Of a DNA stretch of 23,873 bases, positions 15,223 to 23,208 are shown piece by piece. The position numbers were made by a program, and so were the translations under genes. The notes under the pieces were generated by a model. That model was not told the origin of the DNA. It saw nothing but the letters and a program-made list of their open reading frames with translations, and ran no database searches. Position 1 is the first letter of the stretch; every line of letters starts with the position of its first letter. Origin of the DNA: Gammaproteobacteria bacterium UBA2955 (GTDB taxonomy: Bacteria; Pseudomonadota; Gammaproteobacteria; Pseudomonadales; Azotimanducaceae); assembly GCA_002348825.1 (NCBI GenBank), contig DEBN01000045.1:1-23873 (forward strand). Reading direction: 5' to 3'.

Positions 15223-16665
15223 ATGCTTAACAGAACCGTAAAGTTTTTCTCGCCGCAAATGTCATGGGCTGATGCCGCTCGCTCGATAAGCTTAATGGGG
15301 CTCCTATGCGCTGCAGCATTTTGTGTTCAGGCGTCGCCATTGCCGGATTTCACCGAGTTGGTGAAGGATAACGAGGCAGCTGTAGTTAACATCAGTACGA
15401 TAGGTGAAGCGGCGAGCCGCATGAACCGCAGAGGTCAACGTGGCGATCAGCTAGAGGAATTTTTCCGCCGATTCGGACCGCCACAACAGCGTGACAACCA
15501 GCCGCGTTCGCGCCCCCGATCTTTAGGCAGCGGATTTGTCATCCAGTCTGACGGCTACATCCTGACCAATAACCACGTAGTAGACGGCGCTGAAAAAATC
15601 ATGGTGCGCATGAGCAATCGTGAGGAATACGAGGCGGAAATAGTGGGTACAGACCCTCGTTCAGATTTGGCGCTGCTGAAGGTCGCTGTAGAGAAAAAAT
15701 TGCCGGCCTTAACCATGGGCGATTCGGACAAACTCGAGGTCGGTGAGTGGGTGTTAGCAATAGGCTCGCCATTCGGTTTTGATTACTCAGTAACCGCCGG
15801 CATAGTCAGCGCTAAGGGTCGTAGTCTGGCCAATCCACAGACGGGGGGCTATGTGCCGTTCATTCAGACCGACGTGGCGATTAACCCGGGGAATTCCGGC
15901 GGGCCGCTATTCAACCTCGATGGCGAGGTGGTCGGCATCAATTCGCAGATTTACTCGAATTCAGGCGGTTTTATGGGCGTGAGCTTTGCTATACCGATTG
16001 AAATGGCTATGGATGTTGTGCAGCAGTTGAAAGCCCGGGGTCGAGTTTCGCGAGGTTGGCTCGGGGTGGAAATTCTTGAGGTCACGCTTGATCTAGCGCT
16101 CAGCTATGGCTTGCAGCGTCCACGTGGCGCTTTGGTGGCTCGGGTCATTGAAGGCAGTCCTGCCGCCGCCGCGGGACTGCAAGAAGAGGACATTATTGTC
16201 GAGTTCAACGGTCAAGAGATCGAGCAATCAAGCGAACTGCCACAGTACGTTGGTCGTGCGCCGGTGGGTGAGTCGTCGCGCCTCGTGGTTATTCGTAGCG
16301 GCAAGAAAAAGAAACTGTCCGTAACCATTGGTGAACTGCCAGATCAAGCGGACATAAGAGTCGGTGCTAGGCCACCATCTCAGGACAATAAGTTTGGATT
16401 TTCGGTTCGCAATCTGTCGGACCAAAAGAAGGAAGAGCTTCGTATAGATGGCGGGGTTGAAGTCGTCAATGCGGGCGGAATCGCAGCTCGCTCGGGACTG
16501 ATGAGGGGCGACGTGATCTTGCGTATGCGTACCCGACCTGTCGCAAATACAGAGGCGCTAAAGAATATCCTCGACGACGTAGAGCCTGGCAGTATTGTGC
16601 CGGTACTGGTTTTGCGTGATCGGCAACGAATTTTTCTAACACTCGAATTGCCAGAGGACGATTGA
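15223..16665 (+). CDS. mucD: Periplasmic Do/DegP-like serine protease MucD
   Basis: A 480-residue HtrA-family protease and chaperone of the periplasm. After a signal peptide with a long basic front (hydrophobic core near 23-36, cleavage probably after 'VQA'), the trypsin-like domain holds the triad His118 ('TNNHVV'), Asp148 ('RSDLALL') and Ser225 ('NPGNSGGP'). Two PDZ domains follow: the first begins near 'GWLGVEI', the second near 'FGFSVRN'. A Gln/Arg-rich LA-type loop lies at about 66-100. ATG 15223 is preferred over TTG 15199 because AGGG (15210-15213) precedes it by nine bases. The call MucD rather than DegS rests on two PDZ domains and the mucC-mucD-lepA order. Confidence 0.93.
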   Translation: MLNRTVKFFSPQMSWADAARSISLMGLLCAAAFCVQASPLPDFTELVKDNEAAVVNISTIGEAASRMNRRGQRGDQLEEFFRRFGPPQQRDNQPRSRPRSLGSGFVIQSDGYILTNNHVVDGAEKIMVRMSNREEYEAEIVGTDPRSDLALLKVAVEKKLPALTMGDSDKLEVGEWVLAIGSPFGFDYSVTAGIVSAKGRSLANPQTGGYVPFIQTDVAINPGNSGGPLFNLDGEVVGINSQIYSNSGGFMGVSFAIPIEMAMDVVQQLKARGRVSRGWLGVEILEVTLDLALSYGLQRPRGALVARVIEGSPAAAAGLQEEDIIVEFNGQEIEQSSELPQYVGRAPVGESSRLVVIRSGKKKKLSVTIGELPDQADIRVGARPPSQDNKFGFSVRNLSDQKKEELRIDGGVEVVNAGGIAARSGLMRGDVILRMRTRPVANTEALKNILDDVEPGSIVPVLVLRDRQRIFLTLELPEDD

Positions 16666-16853
16666 CCTCTGATTTAATGTCCGTTGGCGGCAGCGCTGGA
16701 CTGCGTCTGTGCCTAGCTCACGCTAGCCGGCGCAGGACAGTTTCGGGCGGTGATGGAGGTGTTTCTGGGGCCTCTAGCAGCGCTGTTGCTGTGGCTATTG
16801 CGGGAGCCGCGCTTCATCGCCTGTCTTGTATGAGCTAAACTTGGGCTCCCTTT
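16666..16853. other. 188-base intergenic gap between mucD and lepA
   Basis: This is the longest gene-free stretch in the window. It has no U-tailed hairpin and no good promoter pair. It contains one small reading frame, ATG 16753 to TGA 16833, for a 26-residue strongly hydrophobic peptide ('MEVFLGPLAALLLWLLREP...'), with no convincing ribosome binding site. A 54-codon frame from ATG 16678 to the TAA just after 16833 overlaps it and is rich in Ser, Gly and Ala. Neither is called as a gene. Confidence 0.5.
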
Positions 16854-18662
16854 ATGCGGCAACCACTCGTGCCTATAAATCAGCGTATACGCAACTTCTC
16901 CATTATCGCCCATATCGACCATGGCAAGTCCACGTTGGCCGATCGCTTTATTCAATTATGCGGTGGTTTGAGCGATCGCGAGATGGCCGAACAGGTGCTG
17001 GATTCTATGGATCTGGAACGAGAACGCGGCATCACTATTAAAGCGCAGTGCGTGACGCTGGAATATCGCCATAGCGATGGCGAAACGTACCAGTTGAACT
17101 TCATTGACACTCCGGGGCACGTGGATTTCAGCTATGAAGTGTCACGGTCTCTCGCGGCCTGCGAAGGGGCATTACTGGTGGTAGATGCGGCCCAGGGCGT
17201 AGAGGCTCAGTCTGTCGCTAACTGCTATACGGCGATTGAACAAGGCTTAGAAGTTATTCCGCTACTCAATAAAATTGATCTGCCCCAGGCCGAACCCGAA
17301 CGGGTAGCCGGCGAGATCGAAGACATTATTGGCCTCGACGTTACCGATATTCATCAGGTCAGCGCCAAGACTGGTCTAGGCGTCGAGGGGGTATTGGGGC
17401 TCTTGGTGGACGAAGTTCCGCCACCCGAGGGAGATGATCAGGCTGAGCTGCAAGCACTGATTATCGATTCTTGGTTCGATAATTATCTCGGTATTGTGTC
17501 TTTGGTTAGGGTAGTTCAAGGCCGTCTCAACAAGGGCGATAAGATCCTCGTTAAGTCGACGGGTAAAGCTCACTCGGTCGACCAACTGGGGCGTTTTACG
17601 CCCAAGCGTATGCCTGACAAAAGCCTCGGTGCAGGAGAGGTAGGCTACGTCGTTGCCGGTATCAAGGAGATTACGGGTGCGCCTGTGGGCGACACTCTGG
17701 TTGCGGCTAAGTCGCCCAACGTGCCTCAGTTGCCCGGCTTCAGCAAAGTTAAGCCGCAGGTTTATGCGGGCTTGTTTCCGGTAACCTCTGACGACTTTGA
17801 ATCGTTTCGTGAAGCGCTAGAGAAACTTGTCTTGAATGATGCGTCACTATTTTATGAACCAGAGTCTTCCGATGCTCTGGGGTTTGGTTTCCGTTGCGGT
17901 TTTCTCGGTATGTTACATATGGAAATCGTGCAGGAGCGCCTGGAGCGTGAATACGGGCTCGACCTCATTACCTCCGCGCCTACTGTAGTTTATGAAGTCG
18001 AGTTGAATGACGGGTCCATACGTCAAGTGGACAACCCCTCGCGACTGCCTGCGAATTACCGGCAAATGCGTGAGCCAATCGCTGAGGTCAATATCCTAAC
18101 GCCCCAAGATTATGTTGGCAGCATCATGTCGCTTTGTGTTGAACGACGTGGTGTACAAAAGAACATGCATTTTTCCCAGGGGCAGGTGTCGATGCACTGG
18201 GAAATGCCCATGAACGAAGTGGTGATGGATTTCTTCGATCGACTGAAATCGGTGAGCCGCGGTTTTGCCTCCTTGGATTATTCCTTCGTCCGATTCGAAG
18301 CAGCAAATCTTGTGAAGCTGGATATCTTGATCAACGGCGATCGAGTCGACGCCTTGGCGAGTATCGTACACAGAGATCAGGCTCAGGGACGCGGGCGTAG
18401 CCTGGCAGAGAAAATGAAAGAATTGATTCCGCGGCAAATGTTTGACGTTGCCCTGCAGGCGGCGATTGGTGGTCAGGTGATCGCGCGACAGACCGTGAAG
18501 GCATTGCGCAAGAACGTCACAGCCAAGTGTTATGGTGGCGACATCACACGTAAGAAAAAGCTTTTGGAGAAACAAAAAGAAGGCAAAAAGCGCATGAAGC
18601 AGCTAGGCCAGGTAGAGATTCCCCAAGAAGCGTTTTTGGCGGCGTTGAAAGTCGAGCGCTAA
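16854..18662 (+). CDS. lepA: Translation elongation factor 4 (LepA)
   Basis: A 602-residue ribosome-associated GTPase (EF4) implicated in initiation, 30S biogenesis and back-translocation. The GTPase domain starts with '[14 protein letters not shown]' (G1) and contains '[16 protein letters not shown]' (G3) and 'NKIDLP' (G4). Later parts match EF-G-like domains II, III and V, and the LepA-specific C-terminal domain ends in '[19 protein letters not shown]' near the basic tail. Length matches E. coli (599). The N-terminus is extended by about seven residues relative to E. coli; GTG 16869 is an alternative start and neither has a good binding site. The TAA overlaps the lepB ATG by one base. Confidence 0.97.
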   Translation: MRQPLVPINQRIRNFSIIAHIDHGKSTLADRFIQLCGGLSDREMAEQVLDSMDLERERGITIKAQCVTLEYRHSDGETYQLNFIDTPGHVDFSYEVSRSLAACEGALLVVDAAQGVEAQSVANCYTAIEQGLEVIPLLNKIDLPQAEPERVAGEIEDIIGLDVTDIHQVSAKTGLGVEGVLGLLVDEVPPPEGDDQAELQALIIDSWFDNYLGIVSLVRVVQGRLNKGDKILVKSTGKAHSVDQLGRFTPKRMPDKSLGAGEVGYVVAGIKEITGAPVGDTLVAAKSPNVPQLPGFSKVKPQVYAGLFPVTSDDFESFREALEKLVLNDASLFYEPESSDALGFGFRCGFLGMLHMEIVQERLEREYGLDLITSAPTVVYEVELNDGSIRQVDNPSRLPANYRQMREPIAEVNILTPQDYVGSIMSLCVERRGVQKNMHFSQGQVSMHWEMPMNEVVMDFFDRLKSVSRGFASLDYSFVRFEAANLVKLDILINGDRVDALASIVHRDQAQGRGRSLAEKMKELIPRQMFDVALQAAIGGQVIARQTVKALRKNVTAKCYGGDITRKKKLLEKQKEGKKRMKQLGQVEIPQEAFLAALKVER

Positions 18663-19462
18663 TGGACATCGATCTGCCCTATATACTTTTTTGGGCTGTT
18701 TTGGGCAGCGGCGCTATCATTATCGGTCATAAGCTCTGGTTGCGGCTCAAACCAGTCATCGGAAATCCAAGCTCTGCTGCCGAGGTGCAGGACGAAGCCC
18801 TTCCGGTGCCTGCAGTCGTTGAGTTTGCGCAATCGTTTTTTCCGGTCCTGTTATTGGTTTTTGTGCTGCGCGGATTCGTCGCTGAGCCCTACCAAATCCC
18901 CTCCGAATCGATGTTACCCACCCTCGAGGTCGGCGACTTTATTCTGGTGAATAAATTTGCCTATGGGTTGCGGTTTCCAGTTTTGGGCGGCAAGTTCATG
19001 GACGTTGACGATCCCGCACGTGGCGACATTATGGTGTTTGTGCCGCCTCATGATCCGCGCTATTTCATCAAGCGCGTGATCGGACTTCCGGGAGATCGGG
19101 TTCGCTATGCCAATAAAATCTTATTCGTTAACGGTAAGCGCTTAAATTACGAATTTGTAAGGGAGTTTACCGACCCCAGACTGCGCGCAAAATTCAAAGA
19201 ATACCTCGAGGAATCAGACGGCAGGCAGTACCCCATTTATAAGTCAACCGGCTATGAGCGGACTCAGGAATGGACCATCGGCCCCGGCCAATACCTAATG
19301 ATAGGCGACAATCGAGATCGCTCAGCGGACTCAAGAACTTGGGGTCTGGCCTCGGAAGAGAATATAGTTGGTAAGGCCGTCGCTATCTGGGCGAATAAAC
19401 CGCCGGGCTGGCAATGGCCGAGCTTCGAACGGAATCGATGGCTGTCCGAGGCGGAAAATTAA
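18662..19462 (+). CDS. lepB: Signal peptidase I
   Basis: A 266-residue inner-membrane protease that removes Sec and Tat signal peptides. Two N-terminal membrane segments are visible (about 6-22 and 56-71). The Ser-Lys dyad is Ser83 in 'PSESMLPTL' and Lys137 in 'YFIKRVIGLPGD', and the box 'IGDNRDRSADSRTWG' lies near the C-terminus. It is shorter than E. coli LepB (324) but similar to Pseudomonas-type enzymes. The ATG overlaps the lepA stop (TAATG), which indicates translational coupling in the conserved lepA-lepB-rnc-era order. Confidence 0.96.
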   Translation: MDIDLPYILFWAVLGSGAIIIGHKLWLRLKPVIGNPSSAAEVQDEALPVPAVVEFAQSFFPVLLLVFVLRGFVAEPYQIPSESMLPTLEVGDFILVNKFAYGLRFPVLGGKFMDVDDPARGDIMVFVPPHDPRYFIKRVIGLPGDRVRYANKILFVNGKRLNYEFVREFTDPRLRAKFKEYLEESDGRQYPIYKSTGYERTQEWTIGPGQYLMIGDNRDRSADSRTWGLASEENIVGKAVAIWANKPPGWQWPSFERNRWLSEAEN

Positions 19463-19471
19463 GCTGCGCTT

Positions 19472-20176
19472 ATGGTTAATTCGTCTGGGAACTCCGATTT
19501 ACGTCCACTGCAGCAGCATTTGGGTTATCAATTCAAGAATGCACAGCTCTTGCAGCAGGCGCTGACGCATAAAAGCTATGCCCGAGACAATAACGAGCGA
19601 CTGGAGTTTGTTGGAGACGCGGTGCTTGGATATCTCGTTGGCAGCATGTTGTATCGACAGTATCCGTTAGTGCAGGAAGACGCGCTGTCTTTGATGCGTG
19701 CTGAACTCGTGCGCGGCCGCACCTTGGCGTCGCTGGCCAAAGAGCTAGATCTACCGCCCTTGTTGCGTTTGGGGAGTGGTGAACTGAAAAGCGGTGGCCG
19801 CCAACGCGACTCTATTTTGGCTAATGCTGTTGAGGCGGTTATTGGTGCGGCGCACGAGGACGGAGGTATTCAGGCGTGCGTCGCCCTAGTGGATAGGCTC
19901 TATGCACAACGCATCCAGAATTTGGATGCGGAATCGCTAAAAGACGCTAAAACACAGTTGCAAGAATTGTTGCAGGGTCGCGGACTCGACCTGCCCGTTT
20001 ATGAAGTTGAAGAGATTAGCGGTGCGGATCACCAGCGTCAGTACTGTGTGAGCTGCTCTGTGGGGGCGTTGAACGAGTCGGCATCTGCTTATGCAAGCTC
20101 GCGGCGAGGCGCGGAAAAAGCGGCGGCGCAACTGGTTTTGCTGCAGGTGCAGAAGCGAGGCGCAGATCGTGATTGA
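19472..20176 (+). CDS. rnc: Ribonuclease III
   Basis: A 234-residue double-strand-specific endonuclease that processes 30S rRNA precursor and many mRNAs. The family signature 'NERLEFVGDAVLGY' (41-54) has Glu42, Glu45 and Asp49, and Glu69 is also present; Glu121 completes the essential carboxylates. At residue 118 the motif reads 'SILANAVEAVIG', where E. coli has Asp114 ('SILADTVEALIG'), so one metal ligand is Asn. The C-terminal dsRNA-binding domain (about 155-228) is intact, with 'SRRGAEKAAAQLVL'. The stop overlaps the era start by eight bases. No long leader is present upstream, so the classic rnc 5' hairpin is not seen. Confidence 0.95.
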   Translation: MVNSSGNSDLRPLQQHLGYQFKNAQLLQQALTHKSYARDNNERLEFVGDAVLGYLVGSMLYRQYPLVQEDALSLMRAELVRGRTLASLAKELDLPPLLRLGSGELKSGGRQRDSILANAVEAVIGAAHEDGGIQACVALVDRLYAQRIQNLDAESLKDAKTQLQELLQGRGLDLPVYEVEEISGADHQRQYCVSCSVGALNESASAYASSRRGAEKAAAQLVLLQVQKRGADRD

Positions 20177-21065
20177 GTTGGCGAATGAGCGCTGTGGATA
20201 TATCGCGTTGATCGGCCGGCCTAATGTCGGTAAGTCGACCCTGTTGAATCACGTACTGGGGCAAAAGATCAGCATTACTTCGCGCAAACCCCAAACCACG
20301 CGGCGTAATTTAATCGGTGTCGATACCGAAGGCGTCCATCAAGCGATTTTTGTCGACACTCCGGGGATCCACCAGAACACCGAGCGAGCGCTCAATCGTT
20401 ATATGGTGAACCACGCTACATCTACCCTGAGTGGTGTTGATGTGTTAGTGCTGTTGTTGGAAGGTGGGCGAATAGTAGATGAAGACGATCATATTATGCG
20501 GCTGCTGGAAGGAAGCCGAGCACCGTGTTTTGCGGTGCTGTCAAAGATCGATCTCGTAAAAGATAAAACAGCATTGTTGCCGCAAATTCAGCAGCTCGAC
20601 GCTACCCGTCTGTTTCAGCAGATATTGCCCCTCAGCGCGCTCAGACACGAGGGGATCGAGGCCTTTCGCCAGCACATTTTTTCGGCGTTGCCTGAAGCGC
20701 CGCATCAGTTTGCCGACGACGAAGTGACCGATAAGCCCGAGCGTTTCTTGGTCGCCGAGATTGTGCGAGAAAAACTAATGCGGCAGCTCGGCGATGAAAT
20801 CCCCCACGCAGCGACGGTGGTGATCGAGTCGTTTAAGGCAGAGGAGAATATCGTAAGGATTCACGCTGACATCTATGTGGAGCGCGAAGGACAGAAGCGT
20901 ATTGTAATCGGTAAGCAGGGTGCGCGGCTAAAACTGATCGGTACAGAGGCACGCAAAGATATCGAAGCTTTGCTGGAACGTCAGGTGATGTTGCATTTAT
21001 GGGCCAAGGTTCGAAAAGGATGGACCAATAACGCCGGTGACATGCGACGCTTGGGGTATGACTAG
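20169..21065 (+). CDS. era: GTPase Era
   Basis: A 298-residue GTPase that binds the 3' end of 16S rRNA and acts in 30S maturation. Visible are G1 'GRPNVGKS' (16-23), the switch region 'ITSRKPQTTRRN', G3 'DTPG', a G4-like 'SKID' (the usual form is NKxD) and a C-terminal KH domain with 'VIGKQGARLKLIG'. Length is close to E. coli (301). I chose GTG 20169, eight bases after GAGG at 20157-20160; the open frame extends to 20091, but that part overlaps rnc and is basic, non-family sequence. The eight-base overlap with rnc suggests coupled translation. Confidence 0.95.
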   Translation: MIELANERCGYIALIGRPNVGKSTLLNHVLGQKISITSRKPQTTRRNLIGVDTEGVHQAIFVDTPGIHQNTERALNRYMVNHATSTLSGVDVLVLLLEGGRIVDEDDHIMRLLEGSRAPCFAVLSKIDLVKDKTALLPQIQQLDATRLFQQILPLSALRHEGIEAFRQHIFSALPEAPHQFADDEVTDKPERFLVAEIVREKLMRQLGDEIPHAATVVIESFKAEENIVRIHADIYVEREGQKRIVIGKQGARLKLIGTEARKDIEALLERQVMLHLWAKVRKGWTNNAGDMRRLGYD

Positions 21066-21085
21066 ATTGAGTCCTCTCTAAAGTC

Positions 21086-21787
21086 ATGATGCAACAACAG
21101 TCTGCCTTGGTGTTACATGTTCGGCCGTACCGGGAAACCAGCGCCATCGTTCAATTTATGACCAAGGATCAAGGCAGAATTTCCGGAGTGGCGCGGGGTG
21201 TTCGAGGCTCGACCAAACGCGTTAATTCGATCCAGCCGTTTAGTTTGGGCACACTGAGTTATTTTGGCCGTAACAACCTTGTCAATGTAAGTAAGTTCGA
21301 TGTTGCTCATGGATTTACTTTGCGTGGTGACGCTCTTTTTGCGGGGTTTTATATTTTGGAACTGCTGAATCGGCTGGTTGCTGAACGGCAAAAAGAGCCC
21401 GTAATTTTTGCCGGTGCTGTGAGCGCGCTGACGGCGATGGAGGCGGGCCGCGAGTTGCAGGCGGACTTGCGCTGTTTCGAACTAGATCTTCTCGAGCAAC
21501 TGGGTTACGAGGTGGTGTTTGACCGAGAGGCCGAAACCGGCTCAGCCATTCATCCGGACCGTTACTATCGCTACAAATCCCAATTTGGCTTTGTGCCAGC
21601 GGCGGATACTGGAGCGACGGAATCCGATCCAGCGCTTATTCAGGGACGATGGTTGCACGCTATTCAGCGCAGGGACTTTAGTCATGCCCAGGCGCGTGTG
21701 GTGGCGAAATACGTCACGCGCCACGCGCTGCAACCGCTGTTGGGCGATAAACCTCTGGTCAGTCGTAAAATGCTCCGATCGCGTTGA
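21086..21787 (+). CDS. recO: DNA repair protein RecO
   Basis: A 233-residue RecFOR pathway mediator that anneals strands and loads RecA at gaps. It begins with the typical 'ALVLHVRPYRETSAIVQFMTKDQG', an OB-fold, followed by 'ARGVRG' and the helical region with 'ELLNRLVAERQKEP' and 'RCFELDLLEQLGYE'. Length is near E. coli (242). Two adjacent ATGs (21086 and 21089) are possible starts. It lies 20 bases after era, as expected; the pdxJ gene that commonly follows is replaced here by rlmD. Confidence 0.93.
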   Translation: MMQQQSALVLHVRPYRETSAIVQFMTKDQGRISGVARGVRGSTKRVNSIQPFSLGTLSYFGRNNLVNVSKFDVAHGFTLRGDALFAGFYILELLNRLVAERQKEPVIFAGAVSALTAMEAGRELQADLRCFELDLLEQLGYEVVFDREAETGSAIHPDRYYRYKSQFGFVPAADTGATESDPALIQGRWLHAIQRRDFSHAQARVVAKYVTRHALQPLLGDKPLVSRKMLRSR

Positions 21788-21820
21788 TCGAGGTCGGAAT
21801 AAAGTCAATCTGCCAAGCGA

Positions 21821-23176
21821 GTGAGCGACGTGGCGAAAAAGTTACCTATAGAACAAGAAGTGCAAATCGATGCCTTGTCGAAGGACGGACTGGGCGCCGC
21901 GATATTGAATGAGCGGCCGCTGTGGGTGCGCAACGCGCTACCCGGCGAGCGTGTGCAGGCACGAATCTTGAAGCGGCGCGGTGGCCAGCGTTATGCGGAT
22001 GGTCAACCGCTGTCAGACTTGAGCCGAAATCGAGTGACTTCGGCCTGTCAGCATTTTCCGCGCTGCGCGGGATGCAATCTGCACCACCTAGCTTACAGCG
22101 AGCAGCTGCAGCTTAAACAAGGCCGTCTCGCTCAAGAGTTGCAACGGGTCGGTGTTGCAGCCGCAGGCTGGCGCACGCCCTCGGGACTCACGCGTCTGGG
22201 TTATCGGCGTAAGGCGCGGCTTGGCGTACGCGTTGTTGGCGAACAGGTTTTGGTGGGTTTTCGTGAATCTTTTAGTAATCGCGTAGCACGCCTAGATGCC
22301 TGTATGACTTTGACTCCGCGGTTGTCGGCGCTGTTGCCGCCGCTGAAACGACTGATTGCCCATCTCAGTCAACCGAGGACTATTGCGCAAATCGAAATGG
22401 CGGAAGGCGACAGCGAGGCTGCCATTTTGGTTCGGCATCTGGATGTCTTGACAGAATCTGACATCGAGCAGTGGCAGCACTTCAGTAACAGTCAAGAGGT
22501 TCAGGTCATCCTGCAGCCAGCGGGCTATGACAGCTTGCAACCTTTGCCAGGACAATCATCGGTGCGGCCTTTGTCCTACAGCATAGCGGAGCATGGACTC
22601 AGCTTGCAGTTTTATCCCCAGCAGTTTACTCAGGTGAATGCGCTGATGAACCGGGAATTGATTCGTGTGGCGATGGGTTATCTGGGGGACGTGCGCGAAC
22701 GTTTGGTGGCGGATTTATTTTGCGGCATCGGTAATTTCAGTTTGCCCTTAGCGCGCCAAGGCGCCAGGGTTTTGGGTATCGAGGCCAGTGCCGAGGCTAT
22801 TGCGATGGCTGCAGCGAATGCGCGGCGCAACGGATTGACTGACCGCTGCAGTTTTCGAGTTGCGGATCTTTATCGTGCGCCGACGACGGCTGATGCGCTT
22901 TGGGGTTCTGTAGGCGATCCAGTAGTTTCCGGTTCTGCTCCCGAAGCACTGATTATCGATCCGCCCCGCAGCGGTGCGGGGGTGAACCTCGATAGCTGGG
23001 TGGTAAACCGTGTGCTGCAGCAGATCGTATATGTATCTTGCAATCCGCAGAGTTTCGCGGATGATGCGCTGCGCTTGCAGCATGCCGGCTTCGACCTGCG
23101 TGAGGTCGGTATTTACGACATGTTTCCGCAGACTGCGCATGTCGAAACCATAGGGCATTTTGTGCGCGCTCCATGA
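21821..23176 (+). CDS. rlmD: 23S rRNA (uracil-1939-C5)-methyltransferase RlmD
   Basis: A 451-residue SAM-dependent enzyme with an N-terminal TRAM domain (about 8-68). Four Cys ligands of the [4Fe-4S] cluster are present: Cys76, Cys82, Cys85 ('ACQHFPRCAGCNLHH') and Cys161. The SAM site 'VADLFCGIGNFSLPLA' is at 297-311, 'IIDPPRSGAG' near 378-387 and the catalytic Cys407 in 'VYVSCNPQ'. A 20-residue insertion between the SAM domain strands ('WGSVGDPVVSGSAPE') lengthens it slightly against E. coli (433). The start is uncertain between GTG 21821 and GTG 21830. RlmD-relA adjacency is common in gammaproteobacteria. Confidence 0.94.
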   Translation: MSDVAKKLPIEQEVQIDALSKDGLGAAILNERPLWVRNALPGERVQARILKRRGGQRYADGQPLSDLSRNRVTSACQHFPRCAGCNLHHLAYSEQLQLKQGRLAQELQRVGVAAAGWRTPSGLTRLGYRRKARLGVRVVGEQVLVGFRESFSNRVARLDACMTLTPRLSALLPPLKRLIAHLSQPRTIAQIEMAEGDSEAAILVRHLDVLTESDIEQWQHFSNSQEVQVILQPAGYDSLQPLPGQSSVRPLSYSIAEHGLSLQFYPQQFTQVNALMNRELIRVAMGYLGDVRERLVADLFCGIGNFSLPLARQGARVLGIEASAEAIAMAAANARRNGLTDRCSFRVADLYRAPTTADALWGSVGDPVVSGSAPEALIIDPPRSGAGVNLDSWVVNRVLQQIVYVSCNPQSFADDALRLQHAGFDLREVGIYDMFPQTAHVETIGHFVRAP

Positions 23177-23208
23177 GGAAAAAGTGACAACGATTAGGAA
23201 TAGCTGCG

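Noticed and set aside
20091..20168. N-terminal extension of era upstream of GTG 20169
   Set aside because: It lies within the rnc dsRNA-binding domain in another frame and is Arg/Lys-rich. Era proteins start near residue 'RCGYIALIG', and a binding site sits before 20169.
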